Of a DNA stretch of 64,000 bases, positions 61,978-64,000 are shown piece after piece. Numbering within the stretch: position 1 is the first letter of the stretch; every line of letters begins with the position of its first letter. The stretch covers positions 14,880,001 through 14,944,000 of the forward strand of contig OY783209.1 in assembly GCA_963678705.1 (NCBI GenBank), in the 5' to 3' direction. The notes below the pieces were generated by a model that saw only the letters and a list, made by a program, of their open reading frames with translations, did no database searches and was not told the DNA's origin. This DNA is from Panorpa germanica. Lineage: Eukaryota; Arthropoda; Insecta; Mecoptera; Panorpidae. A program made the position numbers and the translations under genes.

Positions 61978-64000
61978 CAGGTACACAATACAATCTCTTT
62001 CATTCAGCGGAACCTCAACAGAGCAACACAAAAAATTACAGAAATTAAACATTTAATTAAACAACATAAACCATGCTTAATTGCAAAACAGGAATCACTT
62101 GACCCCCAAAAGAAAAACTTTAATATCACTAATTATATGGCTAATAGACAGGATTACACTCTAGGATTGCAGGCATCAGGGGGAGTGATGACTCTCATAC
62201 ATGAAAACTTTTATTCTAGGGAGATAAAACGGATTTACAAATTATCGCAACTGAGATATTATTGAAAAATGAACCGTTGATAATATGCAACATATATTTA
62301 CCGCAACATACTTTGAGTACTCTTAGCCATATAGAAAATGTCATCAACCAACTACCTCACTTAAATTACATTATAATGGGAGATTTCATTGCTCATAATT
62401 TATTATAGGGCAGTGAATATAACTGTAGGAGAGGTAATATATTAGACAAAATAATAATTAGACAACGCAGACCTAATACTACCCAATTCACAAGCTCCAA
62501 TTCATATTACACTGTCAAATGGAAAGCTCTCCACACTGGACTTGACGATAACTACTACAAATTTAGTATCGAATCTTGAATGGAGTGTTAATGATGATCT
62601 TCATTTCAGTGATCACTTTCCGATAAAAATAATTATAAGTACGCAACAGATAAATGAGCCCTCACAACAAACATGGAATTTCAAAAAAGCGAACTGTAGT
62701 TTATTTAGAAGTACTGCAATCGTACCAACACAGGAAGATCACAGAGACGCAGATATTAATGAAATGGTGAATATATTATCCTCTACTATACTTAGCGCAG
62801 CAGAAATAACAATTCCAAAAAAGAAAATACTAAATATAAGATACCTAATATAGAAATACAAAGTATAATAAGGCAAAGAAAGAAAATTCTACAAAAGTAC
62901 AAAAGAACTAAAGACTTAGAAGATTTCATACAATATAAGAAGGGTCGAGCGATAGCGCGAAAAATAATATTGACTAAAAAGAAAGAATATTGGAATTACT
63001 TCATTTCAAAAATAAATGTGAATATCCCCATTGATAAAATGTGGAAAGTAATACACATTCTTAACGGTAAAAGAAAATCAATAAAAATAAATGCAATAAT
63101 AATTGACAATGTACTTACCACGAACAATAAGAAGATAGCAGAACATTTCGCTAAATACTACGAGTAAATAGAAGGTGATGTAGATTACAACCTAGAAATC
63201 ATACGATATAGTGACGCACAAGAAATAAACAAAATTATTTTTATAGCTCAACAAATGAAGAATATAACATACCATTTCACATAAGCGAATCTAAGGGATA
63301 CTATACCAGGATAATAACATCTGGAATAGTAGCTGTATCCCTGATATCTGGAAAATAGCTAAAGTTAATCCCATATTGAAATCGGATAAAAACAAAGAAG
63401 AGGTGTCTAGTTACCGTCCAATCTCATTGATCAGCAACATAATGAAATTATTAGAAAAAATGGTTGGCAAAAAACTAACTAGGATAATAGAAAGTCGCGA
63501 TCTATTAAACTCTTGCCAAGCTGTTTTCAGACCACATCGCTCGACAAATGACAATGAAGTGGCACTGGACACTGACATTAAAACGCCATAATATGCAAAA
63601 AATACGCTGTTGTGGTTTTCTTTGATATATAATAAGCCTTCTACAAAGTGTGGAAGCACAAAATCTTAAAAGTAATGAAGGAATGGCGTTTGGGAGGAGA
63701 ACTACCGAACTTTATATAAGAATTTTTAACAAATAGAAACATTCAACTATATGTATGAAATCAAACATCTAATAAACACGTAGTTCCAAACGGAACACCG
63801 CAAGAAAGCGGATTGAGTACAATCCTATTTAATATGACTGTCAACGGTATTGCTCATAATATCCGGTAAAAGCCAATTTGTATGCTGACGACCTTGTCAT
63901 TTATATCATCCAACATAAAGATAGTAGAACAAAAATCACAGGAAGCACTTAACAAGAACGGATTGACTTTTTCTAATGAAAAAACTAAATATATAATATT
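61963..64000 (+). pseudogene. Jockey-type LINE ORF2: endonuclease and RT, runs off the window
   Basis: Endonuclease: FIQRNLNRATQKITEIKHLI and KQESL (61990-62100), SGGVMTLIHENF, ICNIYLPQ, IIMGDFIAHN (about 62370-62397, catalytic GDF.AHN), HFSDHFPIKI (62600-62632). RT: SSYRPISLISNIMKLLEKM (63410-63460), QAVFRPHRSTND (63520-63550), a degraded FFDI..AFYKVW (about 63615-63655), VVPNGTPQESGLSTILFN (63780-63835) and YADDLVIYI (63880-63907, catalytic box kept). Stops at several points, e.g. 62265 and 63165, show decay. The 3' part lies outside the window. Confidence 0.82.

Overview
The window is A+T-rich insect nuclear DNA. It holds one host gene, split into four exons, buried in layer upon layer of transposable elements. 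The host gene is a divergent ionotropic receptor (IR, the chemosensory iGluR-like channel family) on the + strand. Its exons are 5176-5824, 27486-27632, 45105-45371 and 48097-48887. All three splice junctions are GT-AG and phase 1. The joined frame is 1854 nt, predicting 617 aa with the two ligand-binding lobes, TM1, pore, TM2 and TM3 in order and no internal stop. IR genes and this mix of elements (R1, Jockey-type, copia, BEL/Pao, Helitron, TTAA-type DNA transposon) indicate an arthropod, almost certainly an insect. A hymenopteran is my guess only.

Layout. 1-3140: 5'-truncated Jockey-type non-LTR element (minus), split by an 873-bp TIR element. 4387-5009: 0.6-kb MITE just upstream of IR exon 1. 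Intron 1 (21.7 kb): a non-LTR element (called family B) interrupted by a 248-bp MITE and by a copia LTR element (8442-12778, AATTC target duplication); Helitron-like sequence (14.5-17.5 kb); a TTAA-flanked DNA transposon (18029-21175) with remnants of a Mutator/Kolobok-type transposase and a DEDD-exonuclease-like tail, itself hit by a palindromic foldback element; more Helitron and non-LTR fragments; a second copy of the 0.6-kb MITE. Intron 2 (17.5 kb): a young copia element on the minus strand (28090-32707, LTRs about 98% identical, ATAAG duplication); a BEL/Pao fragment split by a nearly intact R1-type element (34789-40106, 19-bp duplication, poly(A)); a 3.2-kb non-LTR element (family C, minus); a short RT scrap. 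Intron 3 (2.7 kb): BEL/Pao pol fragments and a MITE piece.

Downstream of the IR gene: a Helitron cluster (49971-52430); a family C 3' fragment cut in two by a 4273-bp Foldback-like element (53159-57431); a family B copy on the minus strand cut by a 1.8-kb insertion with seven 85-bp tandem repeats; and a Jockey-type element (+) running off the window end.

Most striking object: the Foldback-like element. It has a 9-bp target duplication and inverted arms of 2089 and 931 bp. The length difference is exactly six copies of a 193-bp tandem unit. Its 1253-bp loop carries an open four-exon gene (minus) predicting a 227-aa protein that joins a BED/C2H2-like zinc finger to an SGNH-hydrolase-like segment. 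No DDE transposase is visible in it.

Everything else coding-like is decayed transposon sequence. I saw no tRNA, rRNA or CRISPR array.
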